Assembly (NCBI GenBank): GCA_037388505.1
Contig: JARRKC010000001.1
Span: forward strand, 124,001 to 188,000
DNA from: JARRKC01 sp037388505
GTDB lineage: Bacteria; Acidobacteriota; UBA6911; RPQK01; JAPXNP01
DNA: 64,000 nucleotides
Direction of reading: 5' to 3'
The position numbers and the translations under genes were made by a program. Positions 49,001-56,490 of this stretch are shown piece by piece. Numbering within the stretch: position 1 is the stretch's first letter; each line of letters starts with the position of its first letter. The notes beneath the pieces were generated by a model. It was not told the origin of the DNA and did no database searches. It worked only from the letters and a program-made list of their open reading frames with translations.

Positions 49001-49524
49001 GAAACTACAACCTCGGCTGGGACCAGCGGTTCGGACGGCGCACGTTCCTTCGCACCTATGCATACTCGAGAGACCGGTCGCTTCCGAGTCTGGACTTCAG
49101 TGGAATGCCGATCTTCTTTGACGGAAATCTCTACGGCGGACGAACCGCCTTGAATCAGTTGCTGTCCGAGAAGCTGGCCTTGAGTGTCGACTACAGCTTG
49201 ACCCACAGTTTGGACACTCTGAGCCTGCGACATGACAACGAGGTAAACGTGGCGCTGAGCTTCGTCCACCCCTGGGGCCTTTTCATCACGGCTGCGGAGG
49301 ACTTTCTGCGCCAAACCGGCCAATACGGAACGTTTCGGAACTACATCAAGGTGTACACGACGGACCTCGAGGTAGCCTACGAATTCCCTCGGAAGATTGG
49401 TCGGCTGTCCTTCGTGGGCACCAACCTCTTCGACCGCAAGTATGCTTTCCTGGTCGATCCGTTGGCCCTGCAGAAGCGGGTACCGGCACGCCGGATGGAA
49501 GTCCGCCTGAGCGTCAATTTCTGA
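46003..49524 (+). CDS. FecR-domain / TPR / outer-membrane barrel-like fusion protein
   Basis: 1173 residues, starting with GTG that overlaps the glk stop by one base. A signal peptide (ending VIAQ) is followed by a FecR domain (about 40-190, with VDTPAVTAAIRGTEFDIRV). A long TPR array follows (about 230-640), then about 450 residues of alternating aromatic beta strands. They end in NLFDRKYAFLVDP and a terminal SVNF; a terminal aromatic residue is the mark of outer-membrane barrels, and the last part resembles TonB-receptor barrels without a plug. FecR proteins normally sense periplasmic signals, so this could be an outer-membrane sensor or assembly protein. It precedes a CHASE2 cyclase by 71 bp, a pairing known from other bacteria. 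Confidence 0.85.
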   Translation: MKRLLPLLCAVLLAPVPVIAQQIAGRLIAFQGRVEVLTTSWSPASLNQDLYAGNTIRTHSQSRAVLLLADETQLKLNANSELQLQSANQSSSLISRISMAGARTEQSIMNLRSGQLYVRSKKTPAHVRVDTPAVTAAIRGTEFDIRVGADGETLTTVLEGSIDYHNDYGAIVVNPGEQGIARVGQAPTKVVVVNPEDAVQWTLFYTAAVSPRDYPFLNASPAAARRDLAAGVPSPVQRAMLEHDAGDLEAAWATIQGVQSPEAEAVRGWLLLERNEIAEAEAAFAHAPQQSVRTRLGLSLCYVRQNDFDRALSVLSPVGENADLLLQKAFVLTAFGDASQALSLIAQIPADSTAAPLSQSLQSSILLTQNKKDAALAAARAAIRSSSTSPSALVALSRVLQSFFDLPAARSAAERALAADPQFLDAQLQLAKLQFGFGLTGDAERIARQALRTAPNEASVTSLLGFILLARDKTSEAEESFKKAIQQDSTLGDPRLGLGLVDMRRGQELDATAELLAAATLDPRLSLYHSYLAKAFYQLRSFQQAFSALETAMELDPRDPTPYLYSGIFQDDLYRPGRAIEDLEQSIKLNDNRAVYRSRLLLDRDRASRNVSLARSYRQLGLSEWGNSAAVTSELNDPTNGSAHLFLANTFLNLPGRTISGGSELLLARLLLPVNANSFNSFNDYTSLFELPRAYWTADGYYGTFDSFGGELLAYGGTDRMAYSSTFAYDRTAGFRPQNDDLKQYTGTALFKFALTPSSDFLLSYANQQANEGDHGSQVLVNQFNDTNLRSFIRTQRAEIGYHQQLRPGSELLVLFSGRSIQHVIQDPDRLVFPDRTYGLRESLRQPNLDFEISHLLQTGPFRFRYGLDVFEGRYRSLDTLKISIVGLDEPIFQEFDYSRRKIRYKTAFFRSDYRIRPNLFLSTGLNWNWSNDRNPVASPQKSTSRWNPQGGVYFQPFDSSVLRFAYFQTLQTELQETLVPADFYGFPIALNEQQMSHSRNYNLGWDQRFGRRTFLRTYAYSRDRSLPSLDFSGMPIFFDGNLYGGRTALNQLLSEKLALSVDYSLTHSLDTLSLRHDNEVNVALSFVHPWGLFITAAEDFLRQTGQYGTFRNYIKVYTTDLEVAYEFPRKIGRLSFVGTNLFDRKYAFLVDPLALQKRVPARRMEVRLSVNF

Positions 49525-49595
49525 GATCCAGGCGAAGATCGGACGTATTGCCGTCAGTGGCGGCTGCGCAGATTGAAGCATAGAGCAAGGACGAG

Positions 49596-51623
49596 ATGAG
49601 CAAGAATCAAAAGAAGGTCGTGGCTTCCGCCGTGATCCTGGTTTCCGCCATCTTGGGCATCGCACTGTTTTCCAAGTACTCCCCCTACCTGGATGACCTG
49701 GAGCTGAGAAACTACGATTTCATGATGGCGGTCGTGCGGGGACCCGAACCTCCACCTAAGGACATCGTCATCGTGGCAATCGACGAAGCGTCCCGGTCCC
49801 AGTTCGAGCAGGACTATGGGGTGACCTATCCCTGGCCGCGAGGGTTTTACGGTCAGCTGGTCGATACTCTGAATACTCTGGGCGCTAAGGCCGTGGTCTT
49901 CGACGTGGCTTTCTTCGATGCGAGTCAACCGGATGAGGATGAAGCCTTTGCCAGTGCGATCCGACGCAGTCACATTCCGATCGTCGTCGCCGCCGCCGTC
50001 GAGGTGGTCGCCGACCCGCGCTTCTCGATGGTCCGTCAGCTTCTGCCTTTCAGTGCCTTTACGGATGCCGGCGCACAAATCGGCTACGCTACGCTGAACC
50101 CGGATCGGGACGGTGTACTGCGCCGGGGGCGCTTAGCGGTCGGCTCGGAACCGACGCTCGCGACGAGGGCTCTGCAGGACCTGGGCAAAGAAGATCTGCT
50201 GCGTCAGGCTTCCGTCATCGGCCTCGAAGGAGGAGATCCCGAAATCCTCGTCAACTATGTCGGCGGCGGTCGGAGCATACCGACGGTCAGCTTTTATCAG
50301 GCGATCGATGCTCAGTCCCTGCTTCCGGACGGATACTTCAAGGACAAGATCGTGTTCGTCGGTTACTCGCTGGCCGTGACCGACCTCTCACAGGGCAGCG
50401 CTCCGGATCACTACCCGTCTCCCTTTGACGGCCTCTCGGGGATGGCGAGCATGCCCGGAGTCGAAATCCACGCCAATATCCTCAATACGATTCTTACGGG
50501 GAAATACATTGATCGTCTGCCCGCTGTCCCGCAGTGGGTGATCCTGATCGGCCTGGCCATTCTGGTCTCCCTCTTCGTGCTCCTGACGGAGCGCTTCTCC
50601 TTGAAGATCAGTGGTTCTCTGGTCTTGATCCTGGCGTTTGCCACGACGTCGGTACTCCTCTTCATTTACGCAAGGGTCTGGCTGTTGACCATTCAGCCGA
50701 TCGCTTTGATGCTCCTGGTCTTTGGACTCAACATCCTCTATCAGTATCGACTGACCGAGAAGGAGCGGGCTCAGATCCGACGCGCTCTGTCCGGCTACGT
50801 TTCGAAGCAGGTGATGGGCGAGATCATGAAGCATCCGGACGAGCTCGAACTGGGCGGGGTGCAGGTCGAGGCCACCGTATTGTTTTCAGATATCGCGGGT
50901 TTCTCCAAGCTCTCCGAGAAGACCACGCCCCGCGAGCTCGCAACCCTCCTCAACGACTACTTCACCCGCATGGGGGACATCATCATGTCGCGGGAGGGGA
51001 TGATCAACAAGTACATCGGTGATGCCATCATGGCCATCTGGAACGCACCCCTTCCCACCCGCGCCCATGGGCGGCTGGCCTGCGAAGCAGCGCTCGAGAT
51101 GCGCAGGGTGGTCGCCCAGACACCACCCATAAGGATGCGCGTCGGGATCAACACGGGCCCCATGGTTGCCGGAAACCTGGGCCATCGGGAGAGAATGGAA
51201 TACACGGTCATCGGCGACTCGGTCAACCTCGCCTCCCGGCTGGAAGGTGCCAACAAGGTTTTCGGAACGGTCATCCTGATCAGCGAGACGACCGAAGCAC
51301 TGGTCCGCGATTTCTTTCTGTTGCGTCAGGTCGACCGCATTCGGGTCGTCGGCAAGGAACGTCCCGTGGCCGTCTTCGAGGTCATGGCGCTCCGGGATGC
51401 GGCCGATGCGGATCCCCTGATTCCGCTCGTCGACTCGTTCAGCAGGGTGCTCGATGCCTACGAGGCACGGGACTGGGTGCGAGCCGAGCAGTTGTGCGAG
51501 GTTCACTTGGACCGCTTTCCTGGCGATTTCGTCACTCAAACCTACCTGAAGCGCTGCCAGCGGTTCCGTGAAGCACCACCGGCCGACGACTGGGACGGCG
51601 TTTTCACGCTGGAAGCGAAGTAG
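49596..51623 (+). CDS. CHASE2-domain class III adenylate cyclase
   Basis: 675 residues. One N-terminal membrane segment, an extracytoplasmic CHASE2 sensor domain (about 28-320), about three membrane segments (about 325-385) and a cytoplasmic cyclase domain (about 415-600). The catalytic set is complete: metal aspartates in FSDIAGF and YIGDAIM, the base-selecting lysine in NKYIGD, threonine in YTVIGD, and the transition-state Asn and Arg in DSVNLASRL. A Lys/Thr pair occurs in known adenylate cyclases such as Anabaena CyaB1, so ATP is the likely substrate. The ATG has AAGGAC upstream. Confidence 0.93.
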   Translation: MSKNQKKVVASAVILVSAILGIALFSKYSPYLDDLELRNYDFMMAVVRGPEPPPKDIVIVAIDEASRSQFEQDYGVTYPWPRGFYGQLVDTLNTLGAKAVVFDVAFFDASQPDEDEAFASAIRRSHIPIVVAAAVEVVADPRFSMVRQLLPFSAFTDAGAQIGYATLNPDRDGVLRRGRLAVGSEPTLATRALQDLGKEDLLRQASVIGLEGGDPEILVNYVGGGRSIPTVSFYQAIDAQSLLPDGYFKDKIVFVGYSLAVTDLSQGSAPDHYPSPFDGLSGMASMPGVEIHANILNTILTGKYIDRLPAVPQWVILIGLAILVSLFVLLTERFSLKISGSLVLILAFATTSVLLFIYARVWLLTIQPIALMLLVFGLNILYQYRLTEKERAQIRRALSGYVSKQVMGEIMKHPDELELGGVQVEATVLFSDIAGFSKLSEKTTPRELATLLNDYFTRMGDIIMSREGMINKYIGDAIMAIWNAPLPTRAHGRLACEAALEMRRVVAQTPPIRMRVGINTGPMVAGNLGHRERMEYTVIGDSVNLASRLEGANKVFGTVILISETTEALVRDFFLLRQVDRIRVVGKERPVAVFEVMALRDAADADPLIPLVDSFSRVLDAYEARDWVRAEQLCEVHLDRFPGDFVTQTYLKRCQRFREAPPADDWDGVFTLEAK

Positions 51624-51828
51624 ATTTGGGACTTAAGTCTGGGACACGGACGAACACGGACCGAAACCGACGAGCACAGACTTTTCGTCGGGGACCCTGA
51701 GTGTGTTTTGCTTTCTCAAATGATCCGCAGTCTGAGACCCGGCCTCGCCATCGGGCGATTCGCCATCCGTTTGTGTCGGTCCGTGTAAGTCCGTGTGAGT
51801 CCGTGTTGGTCCGTGTCAGTCCGTCCCG
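51624..51828. repeat. Decamer repeats and inverted repeat between convergent cyclase genes
   Basis: On the right are five 10-bp units of (A/G)GTCCGTGTN (51779-51828), in exact register; on the left is a complementary block at 51641-51680. The segments 51644-51667 and 51773-51796 pair at 21 of 24 positions. The minus-strand cyclase stop (51816-51818) lies inside the right array, so the repeat sets its last codons. The whole spacer would form a long hairpin in either transcript. Confidence 0.85.
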
Positions 51829-53789
51829 TCCGGCACCCGCACCTCGAAGATCTTGACGGGCTTCGACTTCCCCTTTACGAGCACGTCCCCCAGTTCCTCG
51901 AGATCGTAGGTATCTTTGAGCAGACCCCGGGTAAATTCACTGATGATGATTCGAGCTTTGTACTCCTTGCAGAGGGATTCCAGGCGGGCACCGAGGTTCA
52001 CGTTATCTCCGATGACGGTATAGCTCTGGATGGTCTCTGCGCCCACATTCCCGGCGATCATCTCTCCCGAGTTCACTCCCACGCCGCAGGCCAGCGCCGG
52101 AAGGCCGCGCTCCTTCCACTTCTCATTGAGCTCACCCAGCCGTTTCTGCATGGCCAGGGCGCACTGAACGGCATGATCCGCGTGCTCCCTATCCCCGACG
52201 GGTGCATTGAACAGGGCCATGACCATGTCGCCGACGAACTTGTCGACTGTGCCGTGGTACTCGAAGACCAGTTCCACCATCGCCGAGAAGTACTCGTTCA
52301 ACTGCGCGACGATGTCCTCCGGCTCCCGGTTTTCGGACATCGACGTGAACCCGCGGAGGTCCGAGAAGAGGACCGTGACGATGGTGCGAACACCACCGAG
52401 CCGAGCTTTCTCCGGGTCGTCCATCAATTGCTGGAACACGTCCCTCGACACGTAACGTGAGAAGATCGCCTTGACCTGGCGTTTCTCTGCGCCCTCGATC
52501 CAATACTGGTACGAAAGACCGAGTCCCAGGGCCAGACTCCAGCCGACGAATGACGTGGCCACCGGCAGCTGATAGTGAGAATGGGCGAAGACATACTGGG
52601 CTGACCAGAGGTAGCCCCCGAGCAGCGCGAGACCGATCGCGAGTGCCTGCAGGAGCCGCGTGAAGAAGACGGCCATGAGAACCAGCAGCGTAATGACCAG
52701 ACCAATTGTCCAGTTGAGCCAGGCGGGTGTCGTCAGGAGATAGCGATTATGCAGGAGATCATCCAGCACGTTGGCGTGGACCTCGACGCCCGCCATGGCG
52801 CCGAGCCTGAGGCCGCTCGCGGTTCGCGCACTTTCCGAGGCGGTCCCGGCGTAGGGCGTCGTGAACATATCGTGGAGACCCGTCGCGCTGACGCCGACCA
52901 GGACGATCTTGTCGTGGAACAACGCCGGGTCGAGTCCCGGCTGGTCTCCCTGCTCGATCTGACCTTCCGCATACACGATGTGGCTGTAGCTGTACGTCTG
53001 GTACGTACCCGGGCCCCCGTTGAACCAGATCGGAAGTCGCCATTCCGAGTTGAGAGCGGCGTGGATGGTCCCGGCATCGACCCTGCGCCCCGACAGTTTG
53101 ATGTCGTCGACACCGAGTCCCTTGACCGCCAGGGCGGCCGCCAGGGCCAGGGAGGGAAAGAGCCGTCCCTTGGCCGACGCCATGAGGAGGTAGTGGCGAA
53201 AGGGACCGTCGGCATCCAGGGCGTTGGCCACATGCCCCAGCCGGGACGTCGCTTCGGTCAACCGATGGTAGGGCAGATCGACCTGAATGAAGTTCCGGAA
53301 CTGCCCCTCGCCGGGGAGGGTAAAGCGTTCCAGAGTGCCCGGATCCACCTCACCCGTGACTTGCTCATTGTCCTGATTCCCGAGGAACACAGCCTGCACG
53401 ATCGAATCGGATTTTCCGGTCTCATCGGCAAACAAGTCGTCCCCGTCCGGATTCTCCACGTCGTTCTCCGTAAACAGAACGTCGAAGACGACGGCACGAG
53501 CCCCGGCCCGGCGCATGAAGCGCAGAAAATAACCGTGAACCTCACGGCTCCAGGGCCAGCGTCCGAATACAGGCTCGAGATGCTTTATACTGTTGTCATC
53601 GATCTCAGCCAGAACAATGTCCGGTGAAGCCGAGTGCTGCTGTCCAAGAAGGCGAAAACGGTAGTCCAGCGTCTTCAGTTCGATCGTTGAGAAGAAGCGG
53701 GTCTTACTCAGCGCCCAGGTAACCGACACCGAGACCAGGGTCAGGCAGGCAAGGGCTATCAGCCGCGTCTTTTGCTTCCGGCGAGACAT
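51816..53789 (-). CDS. CHASE2-domain class III adenylate cyclase (second copy)
   Basis: 657 residues from the ATG at 53789; the frame continues upstream into the region shared with the divergent protease gene. Architecture is as in the first cyclase: N-terminal membrane segment, CHASE2 domain (about 40-340), three membrane segments and a cyclase domain (about 450-620). Catalytic residues are all present: FSDLRGF, VDKFVGDMVM, the Thr in SYTVIGD, and NVNLGARLE. The two copies are clearly diverged in sequence, so this is not a recent duplication. The N-terminus diverges from the M48 gene across 85 bp. Confidence 0.92.
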   Translation of the reverse strand: MSRRKQKTRLIALACLTLVSVSVTWALSKTRFFSTIELKTLDYRFRLLGQQHSASPDIVLAEIDDNSIKHLEPVFGRWPWSREVHGYFLRFMRRAGARAVVFDVLFTENDVENPDGDDLFADETGKSDSIVQAVFLGNQDNEQVTGEVDPGTLERFTLPGEGQFRNFIQVDLPYHRLTEATSRLGHVANALDADGPFRHYLLMASAKGRLFPSLALAAALAVKGLGVDDIKLSGRRVDAGTIHAALNSEWRLPIWFNGGPGTYQTYSYSHIVYAEGQIEQGDQPGLDPALFHDKIVLVGVSATGLHDMFTTPYAGTASESARTASGLRLGAMAGVEVHANVLDDLLHNRYLLTTPAWLNWTIGLVITLLVLMAVFFTRLLQALAIGLALLGGYLWSAQYVFAHSHYQLPVATSFVGWSLALGLGLSYQYWIEGAEKRQVKAIFSRYVSRDVFQQLMDDPEKARLGGVRTIVTVLFSDLRGFTSMSENREPEDIVAQLNEYFSAMVELVFEYHGTVDKFVGDMVMALFNAPVGDREHADHAVQCALAMQKRLGELNEKWKERGLPALACGVGVNSGEMIAGNVGAETIQSYTVIGDNVNLGARLESLCKEYKARIIISEFTRGLLKDTYDLEELGDVLVKGKSKPVKIFEVRVPDGTD

Positions 53790-53874
53790 CAGGTTAGATT
53801 CTACAGGGAATTCCGGTGTTTTCGGGAGGGTTCCGCGACGGAGGTGTTTGCTAGAATCCTCGAGGAGGGGCTGC

Positions 53875-55017
53875 ATGAAGCGAGGCTTCCTGTTTACGAC
53901 TTCGGTTCTTCTATTGTTCTGTTTTGGGCAGACCTACGGCCAGTTCGGTCGACTCACGAAGGCACTGAATAAGGCCAAAACGCTCGCCGATCTCCACATC
54001 AGTGATGCGGACGAGCAGGCACTCGGTCAGAATATCAGTCAGCGAATCCGAAATATCTACGGAGTTCAGCAGGATGAAGCCCAGACGCGCTATGTGTCGC
54101 TGGTCGGAAGAGTCCTCGCCGAGAGGTCGAGTCGCCCCAATCTGCCTTGGACCTTCATCATCCTGGATTCCGACAGCACGAATGCCTTTGCCGCACCGGG
54201 GGGATACATCCATATCACGCGTGGCGCCCTGGCCGTCATGAAGAACGAGGCCGAGCTTGCGGGTGTATTGGCACACGAGATCACGCATGTGACGGAGAAG
54301 CACACCATCAAAGGCATCCAGAAGATGAAGGGAATCGAGATCGCCGGCAGCGAGACTTCGCTGTCGAACAATTCCGAACTGCTCAACAAGGTGTCCGAGA
54401 AAGCAACGGAAGCACTCCTACAGGGCTTTGGTCGGACCGAGGAGTTGGAGGCCGACGCGGGCGGAATCGAACTCGCAGCCAAGTGCCGCTACGCGCCGGA
54501 GGGCCTCCAACAGTTCCTCCAGGGTCTGCAGCAACGCTATGCGTCCCGCCAAAAGCGTGCGGGGCTGTTTGCCTCCCATCCTGAGACGCAGGAACGTCTC
54601 GACAAGCTGGCCAGCCAGATTCGGAAGGAGAAACTGGACCAGAAGGGGACGGTGCTTCTGCCCGACCGGTTTTCGGCGAATGTCCATTACACGCTGGCGG
54701 CTTACACCGGAACGGGAGAAGTTGCGCCGGGAGCCCGCGGCCTGGCGGGCGGCGAGAGTGAATCGAAGAGTGCAAGCACCGGGAAGGAGTCGGAGAAAGA
54801 GTCGGAGAAGGAGAAGAAGGGGGGCTTCATGTCGAAGCTGAGCAACCCCTTCGGCTCCGGGAAGAAGCAGGAAACGGCGGAAGTCACGGGCTCGGCCGCG
54901 GCTCGCGGAGTGGAGACGGAGGTCGGCACGGAACAGCCCGGGAACCCGAATGTCGTGGCCGTGAAGATCACACCCGAGGACCTCGAGACCTTCAAAGCAA
55001 AGGGAGGACTTGCCTAG
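53875..55017 (+). CDS. M48-family metalloprotease
   Basis: 380 residues from the ATG at 53875, preceded by GAGGAGG. A signal peptide ends near QTYG. The zinc motif HEITH lies at about residue 138 in LAHEITHVTEKH, with the third ligand probably the glutamate in EELEADAGG. This is the layout of periplasmic BepA/LoiP-like quality-control proteases, which act on outer-membrane proteins. The C-terminus is low complexity (a Ser/Glu/Lys-rich stretch at about 300-325) and lacks the TPRs of BepA. It is directly joined to the MscS gene with no gap. Confidence 0.88.
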   Translation: MKRGFLFTTSVLLLFCFGQTYGQFGRLTKALNKAKTLADLHISDADEQALGQNISQRIRNIYGVQQDEAQTRYVSLVGRVLAERSSRPNLPWTFIILDSDSTNAFAAPGGYIHITRGALAVMKNEAELAGVLAHEITHVTEKHTIKGIQKMKGIEIAGSETSLSNNSELLNKVSEKATEALLQGFGRTEELEADAGGIELAAKCRYAPEGLQQFLQGLQQRYASRQKRAGLFASHPETQERLDKLASQIRKEKLDQKGTVLLPDRFSANVHYTLAAYTGTGEVAPGARGLAGGESESKSASTGKESEKESEKEKKGGFMSKLSNPFGSGKKQETAEVTGSAAARGVETEVGTEQPGNPNVVAVKITPEDLETFKAKGGLA

Positions 55018-56490
55018 TTGGGGGAACTCTCGACGCAGTTTTCAATCCAGGTGCTCGCACTGGGGGCGGCGGGCCTGGCGGTGGTTCTCTTCGTCCTGCG
55101 CGCGCTTTCGCGGAATCCCTGGATCCGCAAACGGCTGGCTCTCGCCATTTTCGTCTTGCTGCTCAGCGCCGGCGCGGGCCTGATCCTCGCCAACGCCGCG
55201 CTGGTCAGCGCTTCAACCGCGTGGACCATCATCGCGCTCGGACTCTTCATCGCCGTCGTCCTGGCGGCGATCGTCCTCTTGCTGAATCGATTCTCGGGAG
55301 CCGCGGTTTCGGAGAAGTTCCCTTCCATCGTTCAGGACGCTCTGGTCGTCGGGGTCTTCGCCATCATCGCGGTCGTTTTGGGAGGCGACAAGCTCCTGAC
55401 GACATCGGCGGTCGGCGGCCTGATTATTGGTCTCGCTCTTCAGGACACATTGGGAAATCTCTTTTCGGGCCTGGCCCTGCAGATCGAGAAACCGTTCTTC
55501 GTGGGCGACTGGGTGCGACTGGGTCATGTCGAAGGCTGCGTGAAGGAGATCACCTGGAGGGCAACCAAGATCCGCACCAAAGCCGGGCACTTCTGCTTCA
55601 TCCCGAATACGCTGATCTCTAAAGACACACTCGTAAACTTCACCCATCCGACACCCTTTCTGCGCATTGAGAAGAAGATCGGTTTCGGTTATGAGGCCCA
55701 TCCGAACCACGTCAAACGCGTCGTTCTCGAGACCATGGCCGACGTACCCGAAATTCTCCGGGAACCACGGTCGGACGTCCTCCTCGAGGCGTATAACGAC
55801 TTCTCGATCGACTACCGCTGCCGGTTCTGGATCAAAGAATTCGAGTTCCTCGAACCCATCGTGGACAAGTTCATGACCCTTCTCTATTACCGGCTGGAGC
55901 GGGAGGGGCTCAAGATTCCGTTCCCCATCCGCGACGTTCGGGTGAAGCAAGAGGAATCGTCGGAGGAGCGGCTGCGCCTCGAAGACGAGCGCAAGCGCAG
56001 ATTCGTCGCTTCGATGGACCTGTTCTCCTCTCTGAGTCAGGAAGAGCAAGGGGAGATTGCTCAGTGTCTGGAACGCATCATGTTCGCCGTCGATGAACCC
56101 GTGATCCGCCAGGGCGAACAGGGCGACTCCATGTTCCTGATCGAGCGGGGTCGGATTCGGGTGGTCATCGAGGAGGATTCGGTCGCTCACCAGGTCGCCC
56201 AGCTGTCGGACGGACAGTACTTCGGTGAGATGGCCCTTCTCACCGGTGAACCCAGGACAGCAACCGCCATTGCGATCTCCGACGTGCATGCCTACATGCT
56301 GCGAAAGGAGACCTTTCGCAACGTCCTCGTCAAGTATCCCAAGATCATCGAAGGTATTTCGGCCGTGATCGCCGAGCGGAAAGAAGGCCTGAAAGCCAAG
56401 GCGGACGAGCTGCGGAGCCGCAGACCGATCTCGCGTGAGGTGGAGAAGTCGCTGCTGACGAAGATCCGCGCTTTCTTCAGCCTGGGATAG
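55018..56490 (+). CDS. MscS-like channel with C-terminal cyclic-nucleotide-binding domain (bCNG type)
   Basis: 490 residues, starting with TTG directly after the protease stop; GGAGG lies nine bases before it. Three or four membrane segments lead to the MscS pore helix region (GLIIGLALQDTLGNLFSGLALQIEKPFFVGDWV, about residues 138-170 in parts), then the MscS beta domain and cage. A cyclic-nucleotide-binding domain follows (about 330-450) with an intact phosphate-binding cassette, FGEMALLTGEPRTAT. Channels of this form (bCNG) open with cAMP but respond poorly to tension. It is the only clear cyclic nucleotide effector beside three cyclases. Its 3' end overlaps the next gene by 14 bp in opposite orientation. 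Confidence 0.93.
   Translation: MGELSTQFSIQVLALGAAGLAVVLFVLRALSRNPWIRKRLALAIFVLLLSAGAGLILANAALVSASTAWTIIALGLFIAVVLAAIVLLLNRFSGAAVSEKFPSIVQDALVVGVFAIIAVVLGGDKLLTTSAVGGLIIGLALQDTLGNLFSGLALQIEKPFFVGDWVRLGHVEGCVKEITWRATKIRTKAGHFCFIPNTLISKDTLVNFTHPTPFLRIEKKIGFGYEAHPNHVKRVVLETMADVPEILREPRSDVLLEAYNDFSIDYRCRFWIKEFEFLEPIVDKFMTLLYYRLEREGLKIPFPIRDVRVKQEESSEERLRLEDERKRRFVASMDLFSSLSQEEQGEIAQCLERIMFAVDEPVIRQGEQGDSMFLIERGRIRVVIEEDSVAHQVAQLSDGQYFGEMALLTGEPRTATAIAISDVHAYMLRKETFRNVLVKYPKIIEGISAVIAERKEGLKAKADELRSRRPISREVEKSLLTKIRAFFSLG

Noticed and set aside
49596..53789. Recent duplication of the two CHASE2 cyclases
   Set aside because: The two proteins share domain order and motifs but differ strongly in sequence over their length, so any duplication is old.
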